A stretch of DNA of 64,000 nt from the NCBI RefSeq assembly GCF_037042905.1, contig NC_087249.1:10102001-10166000 (forward strand), read 5' to 3'. This DNA is from Lytechinus pictus. Taxonomy: Eukaryota > Echinodermata > Echinoidea > Temnopleuroida > Toxopneustidae. The translations under genes were made by a program, and so were the position numbers. The notes under the pieces were generated by a model, which saw only the letters and a list, made by a program, of their open reading frames with translations, had not been told where the DNA came from and did no database searches. Shown piece by piece: positions 1 through 11,620 of the stretch (position 1 is the stretch's first letter; every line of letters begins with the position of its first letter).

Positions 1-2530
1 CAGAGGTAAAAATGGCACTATGGCAGAGGTAAAAAAGACAGAGATAAAATGGACAGAGATAAAATGGCCAGAGATAAAAATGACAGAGGTAAAAATGGCA
101 GAGGTAAAAATGACAGAGGTAACGGTGGCAGAGGTAAAAATGACAGAGGTAATAGTGGCAGAGGTAAAAATGACAGAGGTAATAGTGGCAGAGGTAAAAA
201 TGACAGAGGTAATAGTGGCAGAGGTAAAAATGGCACTATGGCAGAGGTAAAATGGCAGAGGTAAAAATGACAGAGGTAACGGTGGCAGAGGTAAAAATGA
301 CAGAGGTAATAATGGCACTATGGCAGAGGTAATAATGGCAGAGGTAAAAATGACAGAGGTAACGGTGGCAGAGGTAAAAATGACAGAGGTAATAGTGGCA
401 GAGGTAAAAATGACAGAGGTAATAGTGGCAGAGGTAAAAATGGCACTATGGCAGAGGTAAAATGGCAGAGGTAAAAATGACAGAGGTAACGGTGGCAGAG
501 GTAAAAATGGCAGAGGTAAAAATGGCACTATGGCAGAGGTAATAATGGCAGAGGTAAAAATGACAGAGGTAACGGTGGCAGAGGTAAAAATGACAGAGGT
601 AATAGTGGCAGAGGTAAAAATGACAGAGGTAATAGTGGCAGAGGTAAAAATGGCACTATGGCAGAGGTAAAATGGCAGAGGTAAAAATGACAGAGGTAAC
701 GGTGGCAGAGGTAAAAATGACAGAGGTAATAGTGGCAGAGGTAAAAATGACAGAGGTAATAGTGGCAGAGGTAAAAATGACAGAGGTAATAGTGGCAGAG
801 GTAAAAATGGCACTATGGCAGAGGTAAAATGGCAGAGGTAAAAATGACAGAGGTAACGGTGGCAGAGGTAAAAATGACAGAGGTAATAATGGCAGAGGTA
901 AAAATGGCACTATGGCAGAGGTAAAAAAAGACAGAGATAAAATGGACAGAGATAAAATGGCCAGAGATAAAAATGGCAGAGGTAAAATGGCAGAGGTAAA
1001 ATGGCAGAGATAAAATGGACAGAGATAAAAATGACAGAGGTAAAAATGGCAGAGGTAAAAATGACAGAGGTAACGGTGGCAGAGGTAAAAATGACAGAGG
1101 TAATAGTGGCAGAGGTAAAAATGACAGAGGTAATAGTGGCAGAGGTAAAAATGACAGAGGTAATAGTGGCAGAGGTAAAAATGACAGAGGTAATAGTGGC
1201 AGAGGTAAAAATGACAGAGGTAATAGTGGCAGAGGTAAAAATGGCACTATGGCAGAGGTAAAATGGCAGAGGTAAAAATGACAGAGGTAACGGTGGCAGA
1301 GGTAAAAATGACAGAGGTAATAATGGCAGAGGTAAAAATGACAGAGGTAATAGTGGCAGAGGTAAAAATGACAGAGGTAATAGTGGCAGAGGTAAAAATG
1401 GCACTATGGCAGAGGTAAAAATGACAGAGCTAGTAACGGTGGCAGAGGTAAAAATGACAGAGGTAATAGTGGCAGAGGTAAAAATGGCACTATGGCAGAG
1501 GTAAAATGGCAGAGGTAAAAATGACAGAGGTAACGGTGGCAGAGGTAAAAATGACAGAGGTAATAGTGGCAGAGGTAAAAATGGCAGAGGTAAAAATGAC
1601 AGAGGTAACGGTGGCAGAGGTAAAAATGACAGAGGTAATAGTGGCAGAGGTAAAATGGCAGAGATAAAATGGACAGAGGTAAAAATGGCAGAGGTAAAAA
1701 TGACAGAGGTAACGGTGGCAGAGGTAAAAATGACAGAGGTAATAGTGGCAGAGGTAAAAATGACAGAGGTAATAGTGGCAGAGGTAAAAATGACAGAGGT
1801 AATAGTGGCAGAGGTAAAAATGACAGAGGTAATAGTGGCAGAGGTAAAAACGGCACTATGGCAGAGGTAAAATGGCAGAGGTAAAAATGACAGAGGTAAC
1901 GGTGGCAGAGGTAAAAATGACAGAGGTAATAATGGCAGAGGTAAAAATGACAGAGGTAATAGTGGCAGAGGTAAAAATGACAGAGGTAATAGTGGCAGAG
2001 GTAAAAATGGCACTATGGCAGAGGTAAAATGGCAGAGGTAAAAATGACAGAGGTAACGGTGGCAGAGGTAAAAATGACAGAGGTAATAATGGCAGAGGTA
2101 AAAATGGCACTATGGCAGAGGTAAAAAAGACAGAGATAAAATGGACAGAGATAAAATGGCCAGAGATAAAAATGGCAGAGGTAAAATGGCAGAGGTAAAA
2201 TGGCAGAGATAAAATGGACAGAGATAAAAATGACAGAGGTAAAAATGGCAGAGGTAAAAATGACAGAGGTAACGGTGGCAGAGGTAAAAATGACAGAGGT
2301 AATAGTGGCAGAGGTAAAAATGACAGAGGTAATAGTGGCAGAGGTAAAAATGACAGAGGTAATAGTGGCAGGAGTAAAAATGGCAGAGGTAAAAATGACA
2401 GAGGTAATAGTGGCAGAGGTAAAAATGACAGAGATAAAATGGACAGAGGTAAAAATGGCAGAGGTTAAAATGGCAGGGTTAATTTGGCAGGGGTTTAAAA
2501 TGGTAGAGGTAAAGGAAAAGTCGCTACGTA
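1..2530. repeat. 15-bp minisatellite with higher-order structure
   Basis: The whole interval is built from about 165 copies of a 15-bp unit, AGAGGTAAAAATGRC, alternating with AGAGGTAATAGTGGC or AGAGGTAACGGTGGC, plus a 14-bp variant lacking one A. Blocks are punctuated by a GCACTATGGC junction. A rarer AGATAAAATGGAC block occurs near 35, 925 and 2128, so a higher-order unit of about 1.2 kb is present (901-2100 against 2101 onward). The unit length is a multiple of three, so open frames run across both strands; their low-complexity products (GRGKNDRGN, LPLSFLPLP) look like artefacts. The array is cut by the left window edge and decays after 2460. Confidence 0.95.
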
Positions 2531-4432
2531 CGGAATAGTTTCAATACCTTTCTCATTGACAACATAAATTGCTTCTAGACCACGTAGAGGTACATATAAT
2601 ATATATTTGTTTCTATCGTGTTTTATCACGGGTATACAGATGGGGCTCGGGGACATGGACCCCCCAAAAAAAGAAAATTAAATAAAATAAAAATATAAAT
2701 AAATAAAATTATACATGTACCAAGAAAATGGGATGGAAGGGATGGAATATGATATTATTTTTTTTATATGATGTTCAAGCCTATCACAAAATCAGACTTT
2801 TGTATGGCAAAGCCTTAATTTTTTGGGGGGCGGATGGGGGCTCATATATATCTCTATTTTGTATAGGTTTGACCAAAGTACACAGAATTTATACGATTGT
2901 AGGAAAAACAAAATGACTCCACTCGTATCCATATTGTGTCCACATGAAAACACATTTTACAATATTTTGTAGTCGATTATTTATCTCATGATTCATGTCA
3001 TAATACGTTAATGACCATTTCTAGTCGATATCACCATGAAAATACTTTTTAAGGTTAAATATGCTCAATGATATTGTTAGGGGCGTAGATCCATTTTTGG
3101 ATGACGGGAGGGGCAAAAGCGAGAAATTGTCCAAATTTCGGCGCACTCTGCGCGCTAAATTAACACAATTTTCACAAAATAATGATCAGATTATAGTTAT
3201 GTTTTATATTGTATTTTAATGCCAGGTTTAATGGTTCTATAGCAGTGTATAATGCTTTTCCATGCTGTTTAAAACGTACATTTGCATTGCATTTTGTAAA
3301 CATTTCTAGGTGTCAAAATTATTGGGGGAAATTTCCCCATATTCTCCCCACCAGGCCAGGATCGACACATCCATATCGCTAAGATATTAGGCCCCATTCA
3401 TAACTGAAATCACGATTTATTTCAACATGACTTCTTAATTGTACTCGACCAACCCTTCTGGTAACTTTACCATTGTAGCAAACTGTCATCACGATGGCTA
3501 AGGGCAAATAAATCACAGGCTTCCCACATTGGCAATGTTATATTAAACCTACTTATGAAACAGACTCCTTGATTAATGTACCTCTTACAATGAATGCACA
3601 ATTTCATTTATAAGGAGAACGACACTTTCACTTCCGAAAAAAATCTCATTATCATCTTCATAATTATCAAAGGAAATATCTCTTGAGGCCGCCACTTCCC
3701 TTTGTCTCATGAGGGTGCATGTACCACAACCAAATTCGGAGAAATATTTTATCTTTCTTGTGAGATTTCCCCCAAAGATTGCATAGTATAACTGACTGAC
3801 TGACAAACACTTATGGTTTCCCTTTTGTTTTGATTTTATCGGTACTTGGTCTTGGCAATTAAAGGTCCCTTTACAAACATCTATTTTTTAGCCATTTTAA
3901 ACCTTCCAAAATGTTGAACTCTCGTCTGCTTTGTCTTGCGTTAGTCAGCCTGTTTGCAGACTTGCTGTACTTCACCAACTTTCTTGGATTGTGGAGTCAC
4001 TAAACCAGCAGGTTAAAAATAAGATATTGTACGATTTTTTGTGATAAAAAGTTTGTTCGAATTGTTAGAAAATAACCGTATTTCACATGTTTCACTTACC
4101 TGGTTTTCACCACAGTGCACTTTTCATCTTTCCCCTTGATATAGGCACAATTTCGGGAGAAGAAATCCTGGCTGGTATACAGTTTGAGAACAAATATCCG
4201 GTGTTTAAATTCTGTTGTCGTGTGCCGCTTTGGTCGGACATTTAAAATGCCATTGTTGTTTCCAAAGGCGGTCCTACTTGCATTCCTTTCGGCAAAATAC
4301 ATCCACATTCACCTGCCTATCAGCTACTAGTATTCAAAATGTTCCCGCCATTGTGCGCTCGATCGTTTCGCCCAAGTGCGTAACCATGGGCGTTTGCATG
4401 TCGTGATTGCCTGCGTCAATGTCGTTTATCAC
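2531..4432. other. Intergenic, no gene seen
   Basis: AT-rich sequence with no exon-like frame. 3078-3375 begins GGGGCGTAGATCC and ends near CCAGGATCGACACATCC, which may be the imperfect ends of an old DNA transposon. Nothing else is recognised. Confidence 0.5.
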
Positions 4433-5031
4433 TTAAAAGACAGGTCCACCTCAACATAAAGTTGATTTGAATAAAAGGAGAAAAATTCAACAAGCATAAC
4501 ACTGAAAATTTCATCAAAATCGGATGTAAAATAAGAAATTTATGACATTTTAAAGTTTCGCTTAATTTCACAAAATAGTTATATGCACATCCCGGACGGT
4601 ATGCAAATGAGGGAATGACATCACTCACTCACTATTTTTTTTGTATTTTATTATATGAAATATGAAATATTCTGATTTTCTCCTTATTGTCCTGTGAAAC
4701 AAACTTGCCCTGAACATGTGTAATTAGCATTGCTTAACGTTTTACGGTTCAGTCAAGTTGGTTCTTATTGTCAAATCTGTAAAATTTGAAATATTGTATA
4801 ATTCAAACAATAAAAAACAAAAGAAATAGTGAGTGAGGGTTATCATCAATTCTCTCATTTGCATGTGACTAAATTGTGCATATAACTATTTTGTGAAAAA
4901 TAAGCGAAACTTTGAAATGTCATAACTTTCTTATTTTACAACCGATTTTGATGAAATCTTCAACACTTTGCTTGTCTGATTTTTCTTTATTGATACAAAT
5001 CAACATTTCCTGAGGTGGACTTGACCTTTAA
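4433..5031. mobile_element. TTAA-flanked palindromic MITE, family A, copy 1
   Basis: Two arms of about 200 bp, 4437-4645 and 4825-5027, are inverted copies of each other. They share an outer AGGTCMACCTCA-type end and a conserved core around TCATCAAAATCGGATGTAAA. TTAA lies immediately outside both arms (4433-4436 and 5028-5031). A TTAA target duplication is typical of piggyBac-type elements, so this is inferred to be a non-autonomous piggyBac-like MITE. It has no coding capacity. Confidence 0.8.
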
Positions 5032-6004
5032 ATACTTGATTACTGGAAAGGGGGGGGGGGGGGGGCTTCAGCCTGCCAAAGAAAATTCAACCAGGGTTTA
5101 TTTCAAATTCAATAAAGGCGATATTACGTGAATTTAAAAGTTATTTTCTCTCTAACTCCATTTCTCGTAAAATTACGTTATGCATTTGGTCGCATTTCAT
5201 AAGTTGGGTATATGCGAAAAGGGTGGCGGATGAACAAATTTCCACGCAGATCCGTGGATAAATTGTACCTACATCTCAGCCCCATGACCAAATTTGTTAT
5301 GTGATGTCTCATTTTGAAACTAGAACTAAAGGCTGAATATATTGCTTTAAAATTAGATCAATACAATATCAGCAACAAAAACTACAGCGCATTAAGTTTG
5401 AAGTTACAGGGGTGCATGGCGGAGCCGGTGGATGCGGTGAATGATAATCATGTTGAAATGTGATGCTTGACTCACGATTTTTGTTCATTTAAAGCAAATT
5501 GTTGCATGGGTTAAATGCGGCTACTTTACAAGATAAAGTTCAATTATTGTCAAAAAACTTTTGGAATTATTTATATACAGTTAAATTATTAATGATCTGC
5601 CTAATTAATATACTCGATTAAAATGTTTGCCAATAATACAACTTTTTTCTTAATTTCTTTTAATTTCACTTTAATTTGCACTTTTTTAAGTTGATGTACA
5701 TTTATATACAAGGTATAGGCATGTAGGTAGATTATGTTAAGTTGATTAAACTTAATTAAGTAACAACTTAAACATGTAGGCCTATTATTATGTCATAATA
5801 TATTTTGATATGTATACTGACTGTCAGCCTCGTATTTAGTTTAAATGCAAAGAACAACTAAACTTGTATTTTTGCAATTTATAAGCTTTTTTTTCTGTCC
5901 ATGGTACAGTGACTTTGCCAGTCATGTAAGTGTGACAGTCATTTGTTGTTGTTGAATAATTGCGAAATTAAACATTAAAAGTAGATGTAATTAATATGAA
6001 TTTT
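5032..6004. other. Intergenic, no gene seen
   Basis: AT-rich sequence with a 16-nt G run at 5050-5065. No conserved frame, RNA gene or repeat family was recognised. Confidence 0.5.
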
Positions 6005-7080
6005 TTCATCTCATTTCATTTATTTATTTCAAATTCTCATGAAAAACATACAACATACTGACGTGTAAACGTGTATTATTTTAGAAGGGGAGCGTGAATG
6101 ACGAATCTTTGGAGAAATTATATGCAGTTCAAATCAAAAGCATTTATTCAAAGTTCGAGTATAGTTGAGTAGATATTACTGAAGAATCAAAATAAAGCAG
6201 GCGATGGAAACAAGTATTCAGAAGTATAATAGTTGATATTTAAACTTTAAGTCTTGAAGTCAGTCAGTATATCTGGATGAGTGTGGGTCTAGTAGTCGAT
6301 GTCTCTATAATAATCAAGAGGTTTTATTTAAATAATTAGTTTTGGGGTGTAACAATTTAAGGTGGGAGTGATCTAAATTTCTTCTGATTGGTCTAAAGGT
6401 AACTGTCTATCAAACTTTCTCTGGTATAAGGGTGTTGTGATACTCTGTTCAGTGACTGGGGCTGGTATTATGAGTCATACTTCTTCTTAGAACTTTAGTT
6501 CCTCGAAGTTAGCTGACGTCACTGAGGGTTGGTCTTTTATGGTCAGGGTTTAGGAGTTAAATTGTATTGGGGGTTTTGGAATTCTAAGATGACATTGGGA
6601 GAGTTTTTAACAAGTGAAGGTGAATGACTGAAAGGATAACAGGAAGTTAAACTACATACTACATAACAATACAAATCAAAGATAAAGAATACATTGAATA
6701 CAAATAAAGATACAAAAATGGAAATACATAAACAAGAGATTAAATGAGAAATTGGTTAGCCAGCATAGGCCTCTGGCCTTTCTAAGGCCGGGCTCCCAAA
6801 ACTATGATAATAATCATAATCATAAGAGAGAGAGAATGTACTGTAAACATCTAAGAATGTGGGTGGGTGATGAGGCAATTACAATTATTTTCAGATTTAT
6901 TTATAGGCGCCAATAAGGTATTTTTTCATAGCTGTTTTTGAAAGAGGCAAGATTTGGGCATCATTTTGATTTCTTTAGGTATTTTTTGTCCCATAAAATA
7001 ACTCCGGCAGCATAATTGTACAGATTTTCTAGAAGTTTCATAGTTTAACAAAGGTAAATATAAATCACTAGATTGAATGG
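6005..7080 (-). mobile_element. Probable 5'-truncated LINE, 3' end (minus strand)
   Basis: Read on the minus strand, about 7010-6900 gives broken frames resembling the C-terminus of a non-LTR reverse transcriptase ORF (LWDK, then IPKEIKMMPNLASFK, then KYLIGAYK and a stop), with at least two frameshifts. Downstream on that strand is a long AT-rich stretch containing a GGCCTTAGAAAGGCC stem-loop, ending in a simple tail of AAATAAATAAATGAAATG type near 6010. Truncation at the 5' end and a tail repeat are usual for CR1/L2-like LINEs. The exact extent and clade are uncertain. Confidence 0.5.
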
Positions 7081-7729
7081 ACATTTTCAGTCAGTTTAAA
7101 ATATTTTGTGAATATGGGAGGAAGCAACTGGTGCTCAAACATATGCATAAAAGAAGCTATTTGTAAATTGTATAAATGCACAAAATTGTAAGAACTTTAA
7201 ACTTGTAGAATAGTTGTCCAGAAGGCGTTCTTGGATGGGATGCTCGTAATAATGCTCTTTTCTGTACTGAGAACAAAGACTCTATTTAAACATGTTTTAT
7301 AGCACAGCTACCCCAAGCCATCGTGCAGTAAGATAGGCCTAAATGTGGTAAAGTTGTTGCATTATCATGATAAATTAATATATATATAAAATTTGACGTT
7401 GTATAAATGTCTTATTCTAAATATAACACTAATAGCACAAGATATTTTTTGTAGAATTACTTCTACATGAGAAGACAAAGACAGGTTTTCATCAGAACGA
7501 TTCCAAGAAAATTAATTGTACAAACTTGTAATATGTTTTTATCATTCAAGTCATATCACTACATAAGATTATTAAAAAGTTTCTTATTTTTTGTTTTGAA
7601 TATCATATAATTTGTCTTTGAAGAGTTAATAACCCGAATTTTACAAGGGACCACTCTTCGACCCTATGTATTTCTACATTCAGGATAGAATTTAATTCGA
7701 CAATACTTTTACCCGACAACAGCTTTACC
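7081..7729. other. Intergenic, no gene seen
   Basis: AT-rich, unique-looking sequence. Nothing recognisable. Confidence 0.4.
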
Positions 7730-8050
7730 TTAAAGGTCAAGTCCACCCCAGAAAAATGTTGATTTGAATAAATAGAGAAAAAATATAGCATAACGCTGAA
7801 AATTTCATCAAAATCGGATGTAATAACTAAGAAAGTTATGACATTTTAAAGTTTCGCTAAAAGTTTTCACAAACAGTGATATGCACAACTCAGTGACATG
7901 CAAATGAGACAGTCGATGATGTCCCTCACTCGCTATTTCTTTTGTGTTTTTTTAATGTTTGAATTATACAATATTCAATTTTTTACAGATTTGACAATGA
8001 GGACCAACTTGACTGAACCATATAGTATTGAAATGTACTAATTCCAGGGA
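7730..8050. mobile_element. TTAA MITE family A, truncated copy 2
   Basis: Starts with TTAA at 7730-7733 followed by AGGTCAAGTCCACC, then the same TCATCAAAATCGGATG core and ATGCAAATGAG segment as the copy at 4433. The middle segment (GACAATGAGGACCAACTTG) is present in the orientation expected from copy 1. The second arm is missing, so the copy is truncated near 8050. Confidence 0.75.
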
Positions 8051-9504
8051 GGAATTAATCGTATCACTTAACAGTGAGGGTAAGGTTACCCGGTATATTT
8101 ACTCACTGCATGGACCTAAAAACAAGTCAAAACACATTAAAGCCCTATGCAGTGCAAGGTTTAATAGTGAACCCCAACCAGAAAATAAACATATTTAAAG
8201 TTCTGCCAAGTTATATTTATTTAATTGTGAAGTCATGTGATAAAATATTACGTTCAATAAGTTTGTTTCTCTGGGCTTGTCAAACATTGTAGTGTTGTCT
8301 CAGTGCATTCAACAACTCGGCATGAAGGAGTGCATTTTGTGGTGGAGTTCACTGAATTTTTTAGCACAACTGTGCGTGCTGTACAACATAAATCATGAAA
8401 AAACCTGAAAAAAGGCTGAAATTGGAAGTTATTGGGGCCGTAAATCAGGCAAAAGCCTGAAGACTGGTATCACTGAAAAGAATGGGTGCCGGAAGGGGGG
8501 GGGGTGGGACTGGACAGGGAGAAATACATCTAGAAGTAGGAAAATAACATGACGAAAATCTTGCTTCTAAACTTTAAACCCCTTTTGCTTTCCACCACTA
8601 CTGGACAACCAAAGGTTCCGAAAGCCTAAAGAAAACAAAGGTAGAGAGAGAGATAAGCATGTTTGAGGGATCAAGGAAGTTCCATATGCCTAGTGCATAC
8701 CGCAAGGAAGGTCAGTTTTTAGTTAAAATTGTTTATATCGCCATTTCTAGGTTGTTTTGGAGAATACATTAGTTTTAATGATAAATGAACGTAATAGAGG
8801 AAGAAAATGTGGTAAATAACTATTTTTTTCTTCACCGCAAGCTTCAGTTGACATTTCACATGCAGTATTCTACAATGTTGTATCACTCTGGAGTGAAGGC
8901 TATATAAAGGAAACTTGTGTGTGATTTGTTATTTTATTCAGAACTTCATTCATATGCATAACATTTTGTTACAATGTACTATCAGTAATACAAAAAAAAC
9001 ATAAAAATCATAACAAAATATATACATTAATACATTCAAATTAGTTATAAATAGCATGATTTATATTCATCTGCAGTAATTCAGGTATTTGTAACTTTCA
9101 TAAGACCAAAAATGACATTCTCTTTTCTAAAACAATGTAATGAATGCTTTTTTTAACTTACCACATATTGCAATGAATTTTGTTATAAAATTACAAAAAA
9201 ATTAATCATATATTCAATTTCCTATTTCATGATGTTAATTATTTTGTCTCATTCATTTTATTGTCATATCTTCATGTAAATGTTGATATTTGAGACATTA
9301 AATTACAAGGTGAGACTGTAATGGGTTAACTTTCCAACTTTGGTATCGGCATGGTGTAACCGTCAGTCATAGTCCTGCCCTTTCATTAGGGGTTCCAGGG
9401 TGGGGGGGGGGGGGGTGGGCCAAAGATGTTTCAACGATAAAATTGACATGTACATGTAATTTACTCAGATATATGACTCCTCCTTTTTATTCATGAGGAC
9501 TTTA
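8051..9504. other. Intergenic, no gene seen
   Basis: AT-rich sequence with a long G run at about 9402-9413. No coding signal or recognised repeat. Confidence 0.4.
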
Positions 9505-10053
9505 CCTTGTTCTATATGCACATACCTCGTTACGTTGCTACCAAGAAAATAAATGCTCCTGTGCTTTTGACACAAATTTGATTCAACTATTGCCAAATCA
9601 AATTAGCACCCGACATCACACCTATTTCAACTTGCCCGAAATTAACATTTTGTACTTCTTCAGATAAATCCTCTCTCCCGTCTGCATATTGCATATTGAT
9701 CATAAAAGTTTATAGAAAATATAATATTCATTGATAGTTTCATGGCGTTGATCACATATTTTGGCAAGAAAAAAAAATCACATAAGCCACTCTTTCCCAA
9801 ACTCAGCCTCCAAAGAATTTTTTGTGCATTCTATACAACCCCATTATATCATATACATGTACCTTATTACGTTGCTACCAAGAACTAAAACACTCCTATG
9901 CTTTTGATTTATTAAAATCTAAATCAGAAATAGAAAATATATTCATTGATAGTTTCATAGCATTGATCACAAAATTTGGCAAGAAAAACAAATCAGATCA
10001 GCTCCTCTTTCCCAAACTCAGCCTCCCAAGAATTTTGAAAGATCAATTTTTGT
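9505..10053. repeat. Diverged direct duplication of about 330 bp
   Basis: Two tandem, diverged copies, about 9520-9830 and 9855-10050, share TTACGTTGCTACCAAGAA, ATTCATTGATAGTTTCATRG and CTTTCCCAAACTCAGCCTCC in the same order. Several indels separate them. No function is suggested. Confidence 0.7.
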
Positions 10054-10648
10054 TTAAAGGAGAATGAAACCTTTGGAATAAGATAGCTTGTGTGAAAATA
10101 GAAAAACCAAAGAAACACATAAACGAAAGTTTGAGAAAAATCAGACAAACAATGAGAAAGTTATGAGCATTTGAATATTGCGATCACTAATGCTATGGAG
10201 ATCCTCACATTGGCAATGCGACAAAGATGTGTGATGTCACTTGTGAACAACTCTCCCCATTACTTTAGTATATATTTCACTTAAACTGCCTCTTTTATCA
10301 CATCTATCAGTAGATCATGTGTTCTTTCTATCAGAGGGCATGTAATACAGATTTTTAAAGAATACATCATGAAAAAAGTGTTTATATCACCATAAGAAAA
10401 AACAAAAAGACACATTTTAGGGGTATTTTACAGTCCATCAAAGGGAAAGTTGTTCACATGTGACATCACACATCCCTGTCGCATTGCCAATGGGAGGATC
10501 TCCATAGCATTAGTGATTGAAATATTCAAATGCTCATAACTTTCTCATTATTTGTCTGATTTTTCTCAAACTTTCTTTGTTCTTATTCTTTGATTTTTCT
10601 GTTCCGACAAAAGCCTACTTGTTCCAAATATTTCATTCCCTTTTTTAA
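10054..10648. mobile_element. TTAA-flanked MITE, family B, copy 1
   Basis: TTAA lies at 10054-10057 and 10645-10648. The ends are inverted copies (AAAGGAGAATGAAACC against a reverse-complemented AAAGGGAATGAAA). The arms, about 200 bp, contain TATGAGCATTTGAATATT, CACTAATGCTATGGAGATCC and GTGATGTCAC in mirrored order around a non-repeated middle. Same family as 30073-30612 and 63085-63677. Inferred piggyBac-type MITE. Confidence 0.85.
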
Positions 10649-10734
10649 AGCTCCATGTAATTTCAAAATAGATGTGTCCATTATCAAAATGTTCACTTAT
10701 TTTTTCCTGAAATAACGAAATAATAATATAACCT

Positions 10735-10985
10735 TTTATTTACCCAGGCTAGTTACTTCGGTTAAGAAACTGTTCTACCAGCAGACCCTGCATAACATAC
10801 ATGTATGTTCCCTCTCAAATAAACAATAAGCACCAAGCTAGAAGGCAGAAGGTCAAATTTTTAAAAGTCTTTGGTATAACTCAACCAGGGGATTGAACAC
10901 ATGACCTTGAGTTCATGAGGCCGGCACGTAATCACTTGACCAACATGCTCAGTCTTCATCCCCTTCATTTCATTCTACTGAAAGA
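10735..10985 (-). mobile_element. tRNA-derived SINE-like element (minus strand)
   Basis: The reverse complement of about 10985-10870 resembles a tRNA head. A TGGTCAAGTGATTACG segment sits where an A box would, and GGTCATGTGTTCAATCCC resembles a B box (GTTCAATCC). It is probably a SINE relic rather than a functional tRNA, because the cloverleaf is not intact and the tail continues as non-tRNA sequence. This copy differs from the other four SINEs in the window. Confidence 0.5.
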
Positions 10986-11118
10986 AATTTGATGTAACAT
11001 TTTCAGGGTGAGGTTCCTACATTAATGATGTCTGACAGACATTGTATACATGTGCAATTAAAGTAAAGTCTGCATTAGTCAAATTTTCATGAATAGAATA
11101 TTAACTTTAATTCAAACA

Positions 11119-11124
11119 TTTATT
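11119..11124 (-). terminator. Candidate poly(A) signal of the SLC35F6-like gene
   Basis: AATAAA on the minus strand, 264 nt after the stop codon at 11388. It lies at the edge of a MITE, so it may be coincidental. No closer canonical hexamer was seen. Confidence 0.25.
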
Positions 11125-11127
11125 GCA

Positions 11128-11262
11128 GGTAACTTTGCCATTCAATGGTAAATCGCATTTAATCCTTGATTTTGATTGGCTGTTGATCATCATTACCATG
11201 GTAGTTACCATTGGATGGCAAAGTTACCATGAGAGTAACTTTTATGCAAAGGGGCACAGATC
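11128..11262. mobile_element. Short MITE, GTAACTTTGCCAT family
   Basis: Inverted ends GGTAACTTTGCCAT (from 11128) and ATGGCAAAGTTACC (near 11213) surround a core containing TTGATTTTGATTGGCTG. A clearer copy of the same family lies at 49387-49526. It sits in the probable 3' UTR or just beyond the SLC35F6-like gene. Confidence 0.6.
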
Positions 11263-11387
11263 TTGAAAGACATATCCTATAAGTATTCTTCTCTTCAAAA
11301 TTAAATTTCTCCTGGTCAAAGAGATGCTACTTTTGTAACCGTACTTTACCCTGTGAGTAGAAATAGAAACAACAAATCTTCGCAATC

Positions 11388-11620
11388 CTATCTGTTTTTG
11401 TTAGAATTAATCAACGGTGAATGCTCATCATCATAGTCATCACCATAGTCTGGTATGGCCGCATCTTGGATGCTTCCGGTAACCTGAGAATCGGCGACCC
11501 TCTCTTCTCTCGGTGAGTCTGATGAACCATCGTCATGGAAACACTGACACGGCAGGAAGGACAAGTCGAAGAGGTTGTTGTAGAGCGCAGTCCCGATCAG
11601 AAGAAACATGAATCCATCAA
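11388..11620 (-). CDS. SLC35F6: SLC35F6-like exon 12 (last coding exon)
   Basis: Encodes residues 352-427. The acceptor CCACAG precedes a codon split 1/2 (isoleucine 351). The exon opens with the last membrane helix (DGFMFLLIGTALYNNL), followed by a hydrophilic Cys/Asp/Glu/Ser-rich cytosolic tail and TAG. Near the end a DYGDDYDDEHSPLI stretch carries the EXXXLI sorting-type motif. Confidence 0.92.

Noticed and set aside
1..2530. Long open frames on both strands (up to 367 codons)
   Set aside because: The 15-bp unit is a multiple of three and contains few stops, so frames are open by construction; the products are low-complexity and there is no start context or splice structure.
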